From: Vespa crabro
Taxonomy: Eukaryota > Arthropoda > Insecta > Hymenoptera > Vespidae
Length of the DNA: 64,000 nt
Direction: 5' to 3'
Assembly: GCF_910589235.1 (NCBI RefSeq)
Contig: NC_060964.1
Coordinates: forward strand, 8,776,512 to 8,840,511
This document shows positions 26,601 through 39,510 of the stretch, piece by piece. The position numbers and the translations under genes were made by a program. Below the pieces are notes generated by a model. That model saw nothing but the letters and a program-made list of their open reading frames with translations. It searched no databases and was not told where the DNA came from. Positions within the stretch are counted from its first letter, which is position 1. Every line of letters begins with the position of its first letter.

Positions 26601-29600
26601 GCGACTTAGTTTGCTCTTGCACTCCGACGTGTGCACTTCGTGATTCAATTTTCTAAACACTAATACTTATAAATTAATATTTTCGATAATTTTATAATTA
26701 TCTACACGGTTTTTATAGCTCGCGGAATAGAATAGAGTATTATTTAAACACTGGTTCATTTATTTAAACAATAAAAACTCTGAATCGCGCGCGGAACTTA
26801 AAATAATTATAATATAAACTTCTAGTACTTAAAAATTTTAATTTCGGAGCGGATATCTCTGGTAATATAAACATAAACGCACTTCTTCACGACTTTGACA
26901 GTTCGCGACTTAGTTTGCTCTTGCACTCCCACGTGTGCACTTCGTGATTCTCTTTTCTAAACGCTAAAACTATTAAATTAATAATTTCTGTAATTTTATA
27001 ATTATTTATACGGTTTTTATATCACTCGGGATAGAATAGAGTAATATTTAAACAATAGTTCTTTTATTTAAACATTCAAAAGTCTGAATCGCGCGCGGGA
27101 CTTAAAATAATTTTAATATAAACTTCTAGTACATAAAAATTTTAATTTCGGAGCGGTTTTCTCTGGTAAGATAAACATAAACGCACTTTTTCACGACTTT
27201 GACAGTTCGCGACTTAGTTTGCTCTTGCACTCCGACGTGTGCACTTCGTGATTCTCTTTTCTAAACGCTAAAACTTATAAATTAATATTTACGATATTTT
27301 ATAATTATTTATACGGTTTTTATAGCACGCGGGATAGAATAGAGTAATGTTTAAACAATAGTTCATTTATTTAAACATTGAAGAGTCTTAATCGCGAGCG
27401 GGTCTTAAAATAATTTTAATATAAACTTCTAGTTATTAAAAATTTTAATTTCGGAGCGGATATCTCTGGTAATATAAACATAAACGCACTTCTTCACGAC
27501 TTTGACAGTTCGCGACTTAGTTTGCTCTTGCACTCCGACGTGTGCACTTCGTGATTCTCTTTTCTAAACGCTAATGAATTATAAATTAATATTTTCGATA
27601 ATTTTATAGTTATTTATACGGTTTTTATATCACGCGGGATAGAATAGAGTATTATATAAACACTGGTTCATTTATTTAAACAATGAAGAGTCTTAATCGC
27701 GCGCGGGTCTTAAAATAATTTTAATATAAACTTCTAGTTATTAAAAATTTTAATTTCGGAGGGGTTATCTCTTGTGACATAAACATAAACGCACTTCTTC
27801 ACGACTTTGACAGTCCGCGACTTAGTTTGCTCTTGCACTCCGACGTGTGCACTTCGTGATTCTCTTTTCTAAACGCTATAACTTATAAATTAATATTTTC
27901 TGTAATTTTATAATTATCTACACGGTTTTTATAGCTCGCGGAATAGAATAGAGTATTATTTAAACACTGGTTCATTTATTTAAACAATAAAAACTCCGAA
28001 TCGCGCGCGGAACTTAAAATAATTTGAAGATAAACTTATTGTACTTAAAAATTTTAATTTTGTAGCGGTTTTCTTTGGTAAGATAAACATAAACGCACTT
28101 TTTCACGACTTTGACAATTCGCGACTTAGTTTGCTCTTGCACTCCGACGTGTGCACTTCGTGATTCAATTTTCTAAACACTAATACTTATAAATTAATAT
28201 TTTCGATAATTTTATAATTATCTACACGGTTTTTATAGCTCGCGGAATAGAATAGAGTATTATTTAAACACTGGTTCATTTATTTAAACAATAAAAACTC
28301 TGAATCGCGCGCGGAACTTAAAATAATTATAATATAAACTTCTAGTACTTAAAAATTTTAATTTCGGAGCGGATATCTCTGGTAATATAAACATAAACGC
28401 ACTTCTTCACGACTTTGACAGTTCGCGACTTAGTTTGCTCTTGCACTCCCACGTGTGCACTTCGTGATTCTCTTTTCTAAACGCTAAAACTATTAAATTA
28501 ATAATTTCTGTAATTTTATAATTATTTATACGGTTTTTATATCACTCGGGATAGAATAGAGTAATATTTAAACAATAGTTCTTTTATTTAAACATTCAAA
28601 AGTCTGAATCGCGCGCGGGACTTAAAATAATTTTAATATAAACTTCTAGTACATAAAAATTTTAATTTCGGAGCGGTTTTCTCTGGTAAGATAAACATAA
28701 ACGCACTTTTTCACGACTTTGACAGTTCGCGACTTAGTTTGCTCTTGCACTCCGACGTGTGCACTTCGTGATTCTCTTTTCTAAACGCTAAAACTTATAA
28801 ATTAATATTTACGATATTTTATAATTATTTATACGGTTTTTATAGCACGCGGGATAGAATAGAGTAATGTTTAAACAATAGTTCATTTATTTAAACATTG
28901 AAGAGTCTTAATCGCGAGCGGGTCTTAAAATAATTTTAATATAAACTTCTAGTTATTAAAAATTTTAATTTCGGAGCGGATATCTCTGGTAATATAAACA
29001 TAAACGCACTTCTTCACGACTTTGACAGTTCGCGACTTAGTTTGCTCTTGCACTCCGACGTGTGCACTTCGTGATTCTCTTTTCTAAACGCTATAACTTA
29101 TAAATTAATATTTTCGATAATTTTATCTTTATTTATACGGTTTTTATATCACGCGGGATAGAATAGAGTAATATTTAAACAATAGTTCCTTTATTTAAAC
29201 AATAAAAAGTCTGAATCGCCCACGGGACTTAAAATAATTTTAATATAAATTTCTATTACTTAAAATATTTTATTTCGTAGCGGTTTTCTCTTGTGACATG
29301 AACATAAACGCACTTTTTCACGACTTTGACAGTTCGCGACTTAGTTTTCTCTTGCACTCCGACGTGTGCACTTCGTGATTCCCTTTTCTAAACGCTAAAG
29401 ATTATAAATTAATATTTTCGATAATTTTATAGTTATTTATACGGTTTTTATAGCACGCGGGATAGAATAGAGTAATATTTAAACAATAGTTCATTTATTT
29501 AAACAATAAAAAGTCTGAATCGCGCGCGGGACTTAAAATAATTTTTATCTAAACTTCTAGTACTTAAAAATTTTAATTTCGGAGTAGTTGCCTAATACTT

Positions 29601-29625
29601 AAACAATTGTATATTTATTTAAACA
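20650..29625. repeat. 304-bp satellite array, about 29 monomers
   Basis: The phrase TTCGCGACTTAGTTTGCTC recurs every 304 bp or so (for example at 20,821; 21,125; 21,429; 21,733; 22,037; 22,342). Each monomer has a GC-richer, well conserved core of about 80 bp (from CGACTTTGACAGTTCGCG through ACTCCGACGTGTGCACTTCG) and a more variable AT-rich part with TTTAAACAAT and AATTTTAATTTCGG. Outermost monomers at both ends are the most diverged; the right end breaks off in a monomer near 29,590-29,625. No open frame is conserved, so this is non-coding satellite. Function unknown. Confidence 0.95.
24641..29090. repeat. Higher-order repeat of the satellite, 5 monomers = 1,520 bp, about 2.9 copies
   Basis: Marker phrases recur at exactly 1,520-bp intervals: CAATGAAGAGTCTTAATCGC at 24,641, 26,161 and 27,681; ATTTACGATATTTT near 25,768, 27,288 and 28,808. 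By eye the copies are identical over long stretches, whereas neighbouring monomers inside a copy differ at many sites. The third copy stops matching near 29,090. This is the pattern of recent unequal exchange or segmental duplication of a five-monomer block. Confidence 0.9.
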
Positions 29626-31569
29626 TTAAAAATTCGAAATCCCGATTACCGAATCATTTCTCCTTTGTCTTTTGAAGAGTAAGCATCTAAAATGTCTCAG
29701 TGTGCCTTCGCTGCAAGTGTCAACGAATCTTAAGGTAAATATATTTTTATATCTTACATTTCTTCAATAATTTATACTGTTTCTTATTATAACCATGATA
29801 TTATTAATTTTGTTTTTATTTTGTTTTTTCAGTACGTCATTGCAATCGCTCGGGAACCAACGATGTTATCTTGTTTTGCTTAAATATGAATATTTCAAAG
29901 TAGAAGCAGTGTTTGTTCGTTCGCGTTTCGCGATTTAAAAAACAAAAGTTTTTGCAACGTCTGCGTGCAATGCAGTCGTTAGAGTCAGTGTTTGTTCGCA
30001 ACTTTATTAATTTTTTAACAGTCGCATAGGCTGTATTTATAAAGTCAGTAGAGTTTCGCGAATTAAATTCAGTGACCGTTCGTTAAAAAATAACTATCGC
30101 GATGTAGAGTCAGTGCATCATTGAAGATATTCTTGATGAACTTTGATGTCGACCTACCTAGTTTTCAACCACGTACGGATCGTCCCTTCTCAATTTCGAC
30201 CTGAACGAGTGTTTTGGAGCCATCGCAGAACTTCTTAAGTAGTGAGTGAATTTTTAAGTCCCTCCAATCACTCAATCATGTCGAGGACGAAAGGTCCGAA
30301 TCGGCACGGGTGATTGGTTGTAATTAATTAGTAGAAGAGCATTGAGTGACCACGAGTAAATTTCTTCGGAGATTTACTCGTGAATGGTTTCTTAGTTTTT
30401 CATTTATTTATTAGATTAGGATAGGGTCTTCTTGCTCAAACGCGTTTATAATTATTTGAGATTTTGAATATTTTAATACATTTTTAAATATTTTACTCGT
30501 GCGGAAATATGTAAAGAATCGATATTCATACGTTCTAATAAAGAACGAGTAAGAAGACACTCGCGATGGATAGTCTCTGGATTACAAACGAAACTATGGA
30601 TGATTTTATTACAATAATTAAAATATTCGTTTGTAAGAAGGAACGTCCAAGGGTTTGCTTTATATTTTTAAATAATTATTAATTAAATATTTAATCGATT
30701 TAAATTGATACAAAAAAGTCTCGATAGAGTCATTGGTTTTGAAAGAGAAAAATCGAGTAGAATGATTGCTAAAAAACAAAGAGACGTAGTCCGTAAGCCT
30801 AGATGATAAATTAATTATTTTTTAGCTCAGGATTTTCAGCAATTAATATACTATTATCTAATTTCTAATTTTTTTATAATTAATATCTATTTTCTCCCAC
30901 TCTGCGAAAAAGTATCTTTCGAAAGGATAATAATAAGTTTTTAGATTCGTTATGGTTGTATTAGGGTTTTCTTTCATATCTTAGAATTTGGAATCAAATT
31001 TTGTCGTTACAGTTTTAGAGTGATAATCGATTAGGTTGAGGAACGAAGCAAAGAAGAGGCTATATGCCGAAGACAACATGTGGACAATTATTAGGCTATT
31101 GAGTTATTTTCAAAGGTTCACTAGGAACTTTTGAGAATGGCTCTTAGTTTTACTATGTTAATATTTTAATTTTACCATGTTGTCACTCAAAATGCTCTTA
31201 TGGTGATGGGTGTAGGGGTGTAAATTTAAAAAACTGAGACGAAGTAACTTTCCGTAAATAATATTCCCACATTGCCACGCGTACGCGAATAGGATTATTT
31301 CATATTTTATGCCTTTTTAATATTAAACTGTTTTTTAAAACTTGATTGAATTTATGATTCTAGTTTAATAAAATCAAATTTTACGTTAAAGTCGATTGAT
31401 AAATTTAGCACATTTTTTCTTTTCTAAAGTTCAATTAAATTCATAATTTTATTTTAATAAAATCGAGTTCTATATTAAAATCACATATCTATGAAATGTA
31501 AAAGTAATATAATATTTCTTTAGATCAGTTTTTCATTAATATTTTTTTTCTTAGCTATTAACTTTAATT
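29626..31569. other. Single-copy-like AT-rich stretch without a gene
   Basis: No convincing coding region or RNA gene. Short GC-richer pieces with GAGTCAGTG words occur at about 29,940-30,130. There is a splice-like pair (AAG|GTAAAT near 29,735 and TTTTTTCAG near 29,832) that could belong to a non-coding transcript. A perfect 11-bp hairpin lies at 30,351-30,382. Confidence 0.5.
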
Positions 31570-32290
31570 AAATTAAATTCAGAATTTTATCGTTCGTATA
31601 ATTAATATACATATATACTTATTCTTTCGTTTTCCTTATTTCTTTTCAGCTAGCTCTAAGTTGTGGGAACGCGAACACGGGAAGGAATAATTAATAAATA
31701 GGATTATCTTAACATTTAAACAATGTACGATATACGTAAAGTATAATTAATTAATATTTAAACAATAAGATATTCTTAGAAACGTTATAAAAATCATATA
31801 CATGTATTGTCATTTACTATCGATTAATAGATATAATAATATTTTTTTTCAGAGAGAATAATATTTATTTATATTAATCGTTTATTTTTCTTAAGTTTAA
31901 TCAAATTAAATTTAGCATTTTATCGTCCGTATAATTAATTTACATATATATTAATTCTTTTTTCTTTCCTTATTTCTTTTCAGCTAGGTCTAGGTCGTGG
32001 GATCGCGAACACGTGAGGGAATAATTAATTAATATTTAAATAATAGGATATTCTTAGCAACGTTATAGAGAACACGTACATATATTATTATATATTATCG
32101 ATTAATAAATATAATATTTCTTTCAGAGAGAATAATATTTATTTATATCTGTGTTCAGAATATTTCATTTCTTTTTAATTAATCCTTTATTTTTCTTATG
32201 TTTAATTAAATTAAATTCAGCATTTTATCGTTCGAATAATTACTGTCATTTCTATTTTTTCTTATTTACTGTCATTAATTATCCTCTATA
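31570..32290. repeat. Tandem repeat of about 0.3 kb, 2-3 diverged copies
   Basis: The block AATTAAATTAAATTCAG then TTTATCGT then TTTCCTTATTTCTTTTCAGC then TCTAAGTTGTGGGA/CGCGAACACG recurs, starting near 31,570, 31,903 and (truncated) 32,205. Spacing is about 333 and 305 bp. Confidence 0.8.
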
Positions 32291-33245
32291 TATATCTCGG
32301 CTGGAAGCCATGGGTGTGTGCCTCTGTATGGGTTGCTGTCTCAGCATCTTATAGAGCTGCTTCTCTTTTATTCTCTTTCTGGAGTTCTCCTTTCTATTTC
32401 ATATTTTGCATTCTTATTTACTATTATTAATTATGATTTATAAGTCTCGGGTGGGACCCATGGAAGGGGCCCATGGGTGTGGGCCTCTGTGCGGGTTACT
32501 GTCTCAGCATCTTATATAGCTGCTTCTCTTTTCTTCTCTTTCTGGGGCTCTCTTTTCTATTTCATATTTTTCATACTGATTTACTATTATCAATTATGAT
32601 TTATAAGTCTCGGGTGGGACCCATGGGATGGGGACATGGGTGTGGGCCTCTGTGCGGGTTGCTGTCTCAGCATCGTGTAGAGATGCTTCTATATTCTTGT
32701 CTTTCTGCAGCTTTCTCTTGTATCTCATATTTTTTTTCTTTAATTATGTTCTTAATTATGTCATTAATATGTTATTTCTTTTCATTATGTCTTTTCAAAT
32801 TTTTATAATGTTATTTCTATTTAATTATATTTTTATGGTTTTAATTATGTTTTTAATATATTTTTATTATTTATGATTTACAAGTTTTAGGTAGGAACTA
32901 TTAGATGAAGCGGACTGTTGTTTCAGCAGCGTGCAGAGCTACTTCTATTTTCTTATCTTTCAGCAGCTCTCTTTTATTACTCATATTTTTTTTCTTTAAT
33001 TATGTTTTTAATTATGTTTTTAATTATGTTTTTAATTATGTTATTAATATGTTATTTCTTTTTATTATGTCTTTTTAGAATTTAATTATGTTATTTCCTT
33101 TTAATTATGTTTTTATGTTTTTAGGTTTGTTATTAATATAATCTTATTAATTTTCATTTTTAAGCATTAGGTAGGACCCATGAAATGAAGAGGACTGTTC
33201 TTTCAGCATTATTATGTTTTATTTTATATATTCTTTTCTTTTTCT
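32290..33245. repeat. Tandem repeat with GGGTGGGACCCATGG core, about 165 bp and longer
   Basis: Three good copies start near 32,290, 32,445 and 32,610. Each has the CTCGG...GGGACCCATGG phrase, then GTGCGGGTTGCTGTCTCAGC, then a CT-rich segment and TTAATTATGATTTATAAG. Two further diverged copies lie near 32,875 and 33,160. The same core opens each of the larger macro-units to the right. Small plus-strand open frames here are repeat artefacts. Confidence 0.85.
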
Positions 33246-36200
33246 TATTTTCCTCTTAACTTCTTATTTTCCAGGATAGATCATCGAGATTCACCTGCGG
33301 TCGGATGCGTCATCCTAGCATGACATGGATTCATCATCGATTTTTACGCGCGAATACGGGCAGGATAGGAGAACACTCGCACGCTTGTCGGCAAGCACAG
33401 GCGTGGGTGTTTGCGGGCGCGACTAAATTTCGTTTGATTGTTCGAATCGAAAACGCGAATTTAGAGTAGAGTCACCGTTTTTCTAACACTCACGTGAATG
33501 AACGCGGGCGCGACTTAAAAGTCCTACCGGGGACTTCGTTTAAATTTGCTCGAATATTCGATTAGATTACCTCGCGAACGCGTTTTTTTAGAGTAGAGTC
33601 ACCGTTTTCCGAACACTTGCGTGGGTGTCCGGGCGCGATTAAAAGTCCTATCATGGACTTCGTTTTAGTGTTGAAATTCGGGGTGCGCGAACGGTTTACC
33701 TTGTAGTGCTGTACATAGCTGGCTGATGTTATGATAATCCTCATATTTGGTAGCGGGGCGGAAATCCCGACAAATATCATGGAAAGTCTAAATATCGGTT
33801 AGCATATGTCACTTTGGATTTCAACTTAGAGTCACCGTTATTATCTAACACTCACGTGAGTGTTCGCGTGCGCGATTAAAAGTCCTACCGGGGACTTCGT
33901 TTTGTTTCCTCGAATATTCGATTAGTTTATTTAGAGTAGAGTCACCGTTTTTCGAACAATTGCGTGGGTGTCCGGGCGCGATTAAAAGTCCTATCATGGA
34001 CTTCGTTGTAATGTTGAAATTCGGGGTGCGCTTCGGATTTCAACTTAGAGTCACCGTTTTTCTAACACTCACGTGAATGTTCGCTTGCGCGATTCAAAGT
34101 CCTACCGGGGACTTTGTTTTATTTCTTCGACATTTCGATTAGATTACTTCGCGAATTTGGATAGGACAGTAGAATCTACGTAATTATAACACACGTGAGT
34201 GTCGCGAACGCGATTAATGCGCTTTGATTGTTCGAAATTCGGAAGCACGAATTTAGATGTGCTTAATAATCCGTTATGCCCGAGGCGAGGGTGTTGAACG
34301 GTAAAGCTCTCTGTAAGTGGGGTCCCTGTAGCTGAGGCTAGATACCTCCTGTTAGCTAAGTCGCCCTAAATATCCGAAGCGGAAGGCATAAGGGATCGGT
34401 ATCGCGGAACGCGGATTTTAGAGTAAAGTAGAGTCACCGTTAGCTCGTGGGTCTCCACATGCAGCAACCTCCACGTGGTGAGACCTGGGTCGTTAATACT
34501 TGCAAAGTTTAATTATAAATCTTATAATGCAAGTATTATCGAGCGAATGGCTGCATATTGTATTACTTTTCCATAATTTTTTTAATCTAATTCCAACTAA
34601 ACATTAACATATTTCCATCTTATATAGCTAATAATACTTCGAAAGAAGAAATATCACAGAATTTATTGTACAATAATTTCTTAGACGAACTAAAAGGAAA
34701 TTTTTCTATCGCACTTTTTTGTCCGCTGTTATTTCTATTTATTCTTATTTACTCTCACTAATTATCCTTTATATATCTCGGGTGGGACCCATGGGAGGGG
34801 CCTGTGGGCGAGGGCTTCTGTGCGGGTTGCTGTCACAGCATCATATAAAACTGTTTCTCTTGTCTTATCTTTTTTGGGGTCTCTATTCTTCTCTTTCTGG
34901 GGCTATCTTTTCTTACTCCGGCTCTCGTTTCTATCTCATATTTTTCCTTTTGAATTATGTTTTCAATTATGTTATCATTATGTTATTTCCTTTTAATTAT
35001 GTATTCTTAATATTTATTTATGTTGTTTCTTTCTAATTATGTATTTAATTGTGTGTCTAATTATGTGTTTAATTATGTGTTTATGTTTCTAATTATGTTT
35101 TAATTATGTTCTTAATTATGTTTTTAATATATTCTTATTAATTATGATTTATAGGTCTTAGGTAGGATCCATGGAATGGTGCTGAGCTGCACTTTTATTG
35201 TTTCTTTCTCTAGCTTTCTTATTTATTTATATATGTTCATTTTCTATATTATTTAATTATTATTATATTTATTTTCTATTTATAATCTATGTGTATATTA
35301 TGTTTTATTTTATATATTTTTTTGCTTTCTCTAATTTTTCCTTAGTTTCTTTTTTTCAGGATAGATCATCGAGGGATAGGTTCATCTGCGCCCGGATCAT
35401 ACATCGTATGGCAGGATTCATCATCGATTTCTACGCGAGAATACGGGAAGGATAGGAAGAACACTGGCGCGCGTGTCGGCGGGCACAGGCGTTGGTGTTC
35501 TCGGGCGCGAGTAAACTTCGTTTGATTGTTCGAATCGAAAACGCGAATTGTAGAGTAGAGTCATCGTTCTTCTAACACTCGCGTGGGTGTTCGGGCGCGA
35601 TTAAAGGTCCTACCGTGGACTTCGTTTTGATTTCTTTAAAATCTCGATGGGGGTACTTCGCGAATTTCGGCTTAACAGTAGAATCTACGTAATTATAACA
35701 CACACGTGAGTGTCGCGACGCGATTAGTGTTTCTAAGGAGTGCGCTTTGTTTGTTCGAAATTCGGAAAGCACGAATTCGGATGTGCTTAATAACCCGTTA
35801 TGTCTGAAGCGGACGGTGCTAATGGTGGAGCTATCTGTAAGAGGTGTGTAGTAGCTAAAGCTACACATACCCTGTTAGCTAAGAAGCCAATGCATTGAAG
35901 CGGAAAGGTATGGCGGATCGGTATCGCGGAACGCGGATTTTAGAGTAGAGTCACCGTTAGCCCGTGGGTCTCCAATTGCAGCAACCTCCACGTGGTGGGA
36001 CCTGGGTCGTTAATACTTGCAAAGTTTAATTGTAAATTTTTAAATGCAAGTATTACCGAGCGAATGGCTGCATATTGTATTACTTACCAGTATCTTTTCA
36101 AACTAATTCCAACTAAACATTAACATATTTTCATTTCGTATAGCTAATAATACTTCAAAAGAAGAAATTTAACAGAAATATATTGAACAATAATTTCTTA

Positions 36201-37546
36201 GACAAACTAAAAGGATATTTTTCTATCACACTTTTTTGTCCGCTGTTATTTCTATTTATTCTTATTTACTTTCATTAATTATCCTTTGTGTATTTCGGGT
36301 GGGACCCATGGGAGGGGCCTGTGGGCGAGGGCTTCTGTGCGGGTTGCTGTCTCAGCATCATATAAAACTGTTTCTCTTGTCTTATCTTTTTTGGGGTCTA
36401 TATTCTTTTCTTTCTGGGGCTATCTTTTCTTTCTCCGGCTCTCGTTTCTGTCTCATATTCGTTTTTTTGAATTATGTTTTCAATTATGTTATTATTATGT
36501 TATTTCCTTTTAATTATGTATTCTTAATATTTATTTATGTTGTTTCTTTCTAATTATGTATTTAATTGTTTGTTTAATTATGTGTTTAATTATGTGTTTA
36601 TATTTTTAATTATGTTTTTAATCTATTTTTATTAATTATAATTTCTAAACTTTATGTAGGTCCGATGGAATGGTGCATGCTGCTTCTCTTTTCTTTTTTT
36701 AGGTCTCTTATCTAATTATATATATTTATTTTCTATTTGTATTTTATATATGTATATATATATATATATTATTTTGTTTCATATATTTTTTTGTTTTATT
36801 ATTTCCTCTTTATCTTTTTCTTTTACAGTATAGGTCATCGAGGGATAGGTTCATCAGCAACCGGATGATTCGTCACATGGCGGGTTTCATCATCGATTTC
36901 TATGCGCGAATACGGGAAGGATAGGAAGAACACTGGCGCGCGTGTCGGCGGGCACAGGCGTAGGTGTTCTCGGGCGCGATTATATATCGTTTGATTGTTC
37001 GTATCGAAATCGCGAATTCTAGAGTAGAGTCATCGTTCTTCTAACACTCGCGTGGGTGTACGGGCGCGATTAAAGGTCCTACCGTGGACTTCGTTTTGAT
37101 TTCTTTAAAATCTCGATGGGGGTACTTCGCGAATTTCGGCTTAACAGTAGAATCTACGTAATTATAACACACACGTGAGTGTCGCGACGCGATTAGTATT
37201 TCTAAGGAGTGCGCTTTGTTTGTTCGAGATTCGGAAAGCACGAATTCGGATGTGCTTAATAACCCGTTATGTCTGAAGCGGACGGTGCTAATGGTGGAGC
37301 TATCTGTAAGAGGTGTGTAGTAGCTAAAGCTACACATACCCTGTTAGCTAAGAAGCCAATGCATTGAAGCGGAAAGGTATGGCGGATCGGTATCGCGGAA
37401 CGCGGATTTTAGAGTAGAGTCACCGTTAGCCCGTGGGTCTCCAATTGCAGCAACCTCCACGTGGTGGGACCTGGGTCGTTAATACTTGCAAAGTCTAATT
37501 GTAAATCATATAACGCAAGTATTATCGGGCGAATGGCTGCATGTCT
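33246..37546. repeat. Subtelomeric macro-unit repeats (three copies, about 1.5 kb each for the last two)
   Basis: Units end in the same phrase (AATACTTGCAAAGT...GCGAATGGCTGCAT) near 34,555, 36,075 and 37,541. The last two units (about 34,567-36,080 and 36,081-37,546) are near-identical over most of their length. The first is longer and internally duplicated, with TAGAGTAGAGTCACCGTT and AAAGTCCTACCGGGGACTTCG recurring at about 33,460, 33,590, 33,830, 33,935 and 34,046. Each unit has the order: GGGTGGGACCCATGG block, T-rich ATTATGTTTTTAATTATG stretch, acceptor-like TTTTYCAG then GATAGATCATCGAG, and a GC-richer half ending with CACCTCCACGTGG-like words. No protein frame is conserved among copies in a way that suggests coding. 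Confidence 0.88.
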
Positions 37547-37730
37547 TTATCCGACTTAAACATTTTTTCATTTCATATCTTACTAAACGTTAATGTACTT
37601 TTATTTTACTTAGCTATTTATGTTAGAATACCTAAAGATAAGAGTAGATGTTAAAGAATTTTTAAATAATTTCTTAGAAAAATATATTGAAAAGTTCTTA
37701 ATTGTCTTAATAATTTAATTAAACAATATG

Positions 37731-38012
37731 ACATTTCGTAAAGCGTTTCATAGCTCTTAAAACGCGTTAGATAAAATTGCTGTCTTTCGCTCTTTCTTGT
37801 TCGGAACTTCTAAGAAGGAACACTGGAAGTACGATACGAGATACTACAAACATTTCGACGTTTACACCTCGGAGTACGAAAGGAGACTGACGTGGTATCT
37901 CGTATCGTCCTTCGAATGGTCCTTTCTTGTTGTCATTATCGATCGACGAAGGTTCACTGAAAACTATTTAATCTAACCCATCTTACGTGCTATGAAACGC
38001 TTTACGAAATGT
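37731..38012. mobile_element. MITE-like element with perfect 24-bp terminal inverted repeats
   Basis: The 24 bp at 37,731-37,754 (begin ACATTTCGTAAAGCG) are the exact reverse complement of 37,989-38,012 (end CGCTTTACGAAATGT). Inside lies a second inverted pair: ACGATACGAGATAC at 37,831-37,844 and GTATCTCGTATCGT at 37,895-37,908. The element is 282 bp with no coding capacity, so it would be non-autonomous. Flanks on both sides contain AATTATTTAATTAA-like words, but I see no clean target-site duplication. Confidence 0.65.
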
Positions 38013-38838
38013 AAAATTATTTAATTATTGTCTCATCTTACTACGAGTGTATGTACATTGTTTAAATAATTATAAAATGACTGTGTCTATATGATGAGTG
38101 AATGTACCTGTACGGAGAGATATCATTTCGACGTTTACACCACGGAGAACGAAAGATGACTGACGTGGTATCTCGTATCGTCCTTCGAATGGTCCTTTCT
38201 TGTTGTCATTATCGATCAACGAAGGTTCACTGAAAACTATTTAATCTAACCCATCTTACGTGCTATGAAACGCTTTACGAAATGTAAAATTATTTAATTA
38301 ATGTCTCATCGTACTACGAGTGTATGTACATTGTTTAAATAATTATAAAATGACTGTGTCTATATGACGAGTGAATGTAGCGGTAAGGAAAGATATCATT
38401 TCGACGTTTACACCTCGGAGTACGAAAGGAGACTGACGTGGTATCTCGTATCGTCCTTCGAATGGTCCTTTCTTGTTGTCATTATCGATCGACGAAGGTT
38501 CACTGAAAACTATTTAATCTAACCCATCTTACGTGCTATGAAACGCTTTACGAAATGTAAAATTATTTAATTAATGTCTCATCGTACTACGAGTGTATGT
38601 ACATTGTTTAAATAATTATAAAATGACTGTGTCTATATGACGAGTGAATGTATCGGTAAGGAAAGATATCATTTCGACGTTTACACCTCGGAGTACGAAA
38701 GGAGACTGACGTGGTATCCCGTATTGTCCTTCCAATGGTTCTTCCTTGTTGTCATTATCGATCGACGAAGATTGACTGAAAACTATTTAATCTAACGCAT
38801 CTTACGTGCTATGAAACGCTTTACGAAATGTAATATTT
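37855..38838. repeat. 272-bp tandem repeat derived from the MITE-like element
   Basis: The right half of the element (CATTTCGACGTTTACAC through GCTTTACGAAATGT) plus an AT-rich linker is repeated about four times, with CATTTCGACG starting near 37,851, 38,124, 38,397 and 38,669. Later copies lack the left terminal inverted repeat, so the array spread after or by partial duplication of the element. Confidence 0.85.
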
Positions 38839-39510
38839 TTTTTTCTCTATTATAATATTATAATAATATTATTATAATAATATAATAATTTTATTAGAAT
38901 CATCGTTATATTAAGAAAGCATTGAAAATATTTTAAATGATTGGTGTAAAAATTTTTATATGTAATGTTCAAAGAAACAGAATATTGCTTATTTAATAAA
39001 AGTAAGAAATAAACAGTTCATACGCATCATCTAGCGTGGATGTTGACGCAGTAGTCCCCGAAGCCCTAGTTGTTCGCAATTTCTCTCCACCATAGCATTA
39101 AACGTGTTAATACATTAAATTATGTCAACACATTAATTAATACAAACATGTACACTACGTACATTTGTTCGCCACTTTTTCTCAAGATATATTCTATTTT
39201 TACCTGCTGTAGTTATGTTATTACATTGTAGTGCTTATTCTTATTACTAATATCAAAATAATTATTACTGTGTAAAGATTATTACCAATATCCCTATTCT
39301 TACTATTATTATACGTATTATTATGATTATAGTTAACAAAAAAAATTATTTATACTGTTTCTATAATTAAGAAGAAACTTATGAATGCTACTATTATTAT
39401 TGTATTGTATTGTACGAGTTGCGTCTGTTTCTCTCCCAGAAACGTATTAGTTGTTTCTTAGTTTCCACTTACATATTACTTAATTACTTCTCAATTACTC
39501 TTATTTATTT
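38839..39510. other. AT-rich spacer between subtelomeric arrays
   Basis: Opens with an AT palindromic tract (about 38,850-38,895, ATTATAATAATATTATTAT type), then unremarkable AT-rich DNA with one GC-richer piece at about 39,025-39,105. No gene is seen. Confidence 0.6.

Noticed and set aside
20650..29625. Regularly spaced conserved cores reminiscent of a CRISPR array
   Set aside because: The 304-bp period and similarity across the whole monomer mean tandem satellite; the genome is eukaryotic.
29640..31000. Possible retroelement (LTR or LINE) in the single-copy-like stretch
   Set aside because: No long open frame, reverse transcriptase motif, direct terminal repeats or poly(A) tail with target duplication could be seen.
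33420..33450. GATTGTTCGAATCG resembles a tRNA B box (GGTTCGANTCC)
   Set aside because: No matching A box at the right spacing and no cloverleaf can be drawn; it is part of the macro-unit repeat.
32151..37337. Short open frames in the subtelomeric macro-units (for example 34719-35036 and 36236-36553, or minus 35572-35868 and 37041-37337)
   Set aside because: They are duplicated because the DNA is duplicated; the more diverged first macro-unit does not preserve them and there is no domain or start context.
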